From: Halisarca cf. caerulea
Lineage: Eukaryota; Porifera; Demospongiae; Chondrillida; Halisarcidae
Assembly: GCA_963170055.1 (NCBI GenBank)
Contig: CAUJGJ010000402.1
Span: 167,501-231,500, forward strand
Reading direction: 5' to 3'
Length of the DNA stretch: 64,000 bases
Shown: positions 63,797 through 64,000 of the stretch, piece by piece
Layout: each line of letters opens with the position of its first letter
How positions within the stretch are numbered: the first letter of the stretch is position 1
Notes under the pieces: generated by a model
The model's database searches: none
The model's input: only the letters and a program-made list of their open reading frames with translations
What the model was told of the DNA's origin: nothing
Position numbers and translations under genes: made by a program

Positions 63797-64000
63797 ATTG
63801 GAAACGCCGCATTCAGCGAGTTTCAAAATGGCGGGCATCAAGTGACGAGGGTCGTTTGCAAATTTGGTTTTGTCCTGAACCTTATTAACAGATCGTTTTG
63901 TCTATTGACCCATTAGATGTTTGTATGTGCTTGACAAAGGGTACAATGCGCTATTTTGTGGGCACACAATGCTATTCATTCCTGTCTGATGGTTTTAAAG

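Larger units (their letters stand above)
61949..64000. other. Right end of the window: POLA2 intron or 5' region, repeats only
   Basis: Contains the split R1 repeat (62400-63028) and a small inverted repeat (63637-63796). I looked for the POLA2 first exon here and did not find a convincing one. No other gene is supported. Confidence 0.6.

Overview
The window is metazoan nuclear DNA: intron-rich genes with GT-AG splicing, AT-rich sequence, long microsatellites and very many DNA transposons. The mixture of animal housekeeping genes with DD34E Tc1-like, Academ-like, hAT-like, pogo-like and foldback elements resembles non-bilaterian animals, and a demosponge is my best guess. That is inference only, because no rRNA or mitochondrial marker is present.

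Three host genes are supported. (1) At 1-1160, minus strand, is the 5' part of a secreted FAS1 (fasciclin) domain protein; it runs off the left edge. (2) At 1412-14625, plus strand, is a complete eight-exon 2,4-dienoyl-CoA reductase (DECR1 type, 306 residues). It sits head-to-head with the FAS1 gene across 251 bp, and one of its introns uses a GC donor. (3) From 14635 to beyond 61948, minus strand, is POLA2, the B subunit of DNA polymerase alpha-primase. I traced 18 exons over about 47 kb. The DECR1 and POLA2 stop codons are only 9 bp apart, tail to tail.

Almost everything else is mobile DNA inside the introns of DECR1 and POLA2. DECR1 intron 4 holds foldback elements, a tRNA-derived SINE, CA microsatellites and a dead pogo/Tigger transposase. 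The last POLA2 intron (14782-23352) holds inverted repeats, pogo-type and TACCGTA MITEs, a foldback copy and an insertion whose empty site can be read from related repeats. The next introns hold a decayed two-gene Tc1-like element (26597-29472), its deletion derivative (33501-34081), a 158-bp palindrome, an hAT-type MITE with an 8-bp target duplication, and a 430-bp TG microsatellite.

The 5' POLA2 intron (41056-61823) is the richest. It contains a 6.5-kb Academ-like transposon (42839-49335) with 75-bp terminal repeats, a 10-bp target duplication, a decayed transposase gene and a decayed RecQ-like helicase. Only 17 bp beyond that duplication starts an apparently intact 4.2-kb Tc1-like element (49363-53607). 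It carries a full-length DD34E transposase and, convergently, a spliced BEN-domain protein gene. It is followed by an hAT-like element with a nested MITE, another foldback element and a small LTR retroelement.

The most interesting result is the BEN-protein/Tc1-transposase pair. It occurs twice, in different orientations, with the same two-domain BEN architecture each time. This suggests that a BEN-domain protein is a standard second component of this transposon family.
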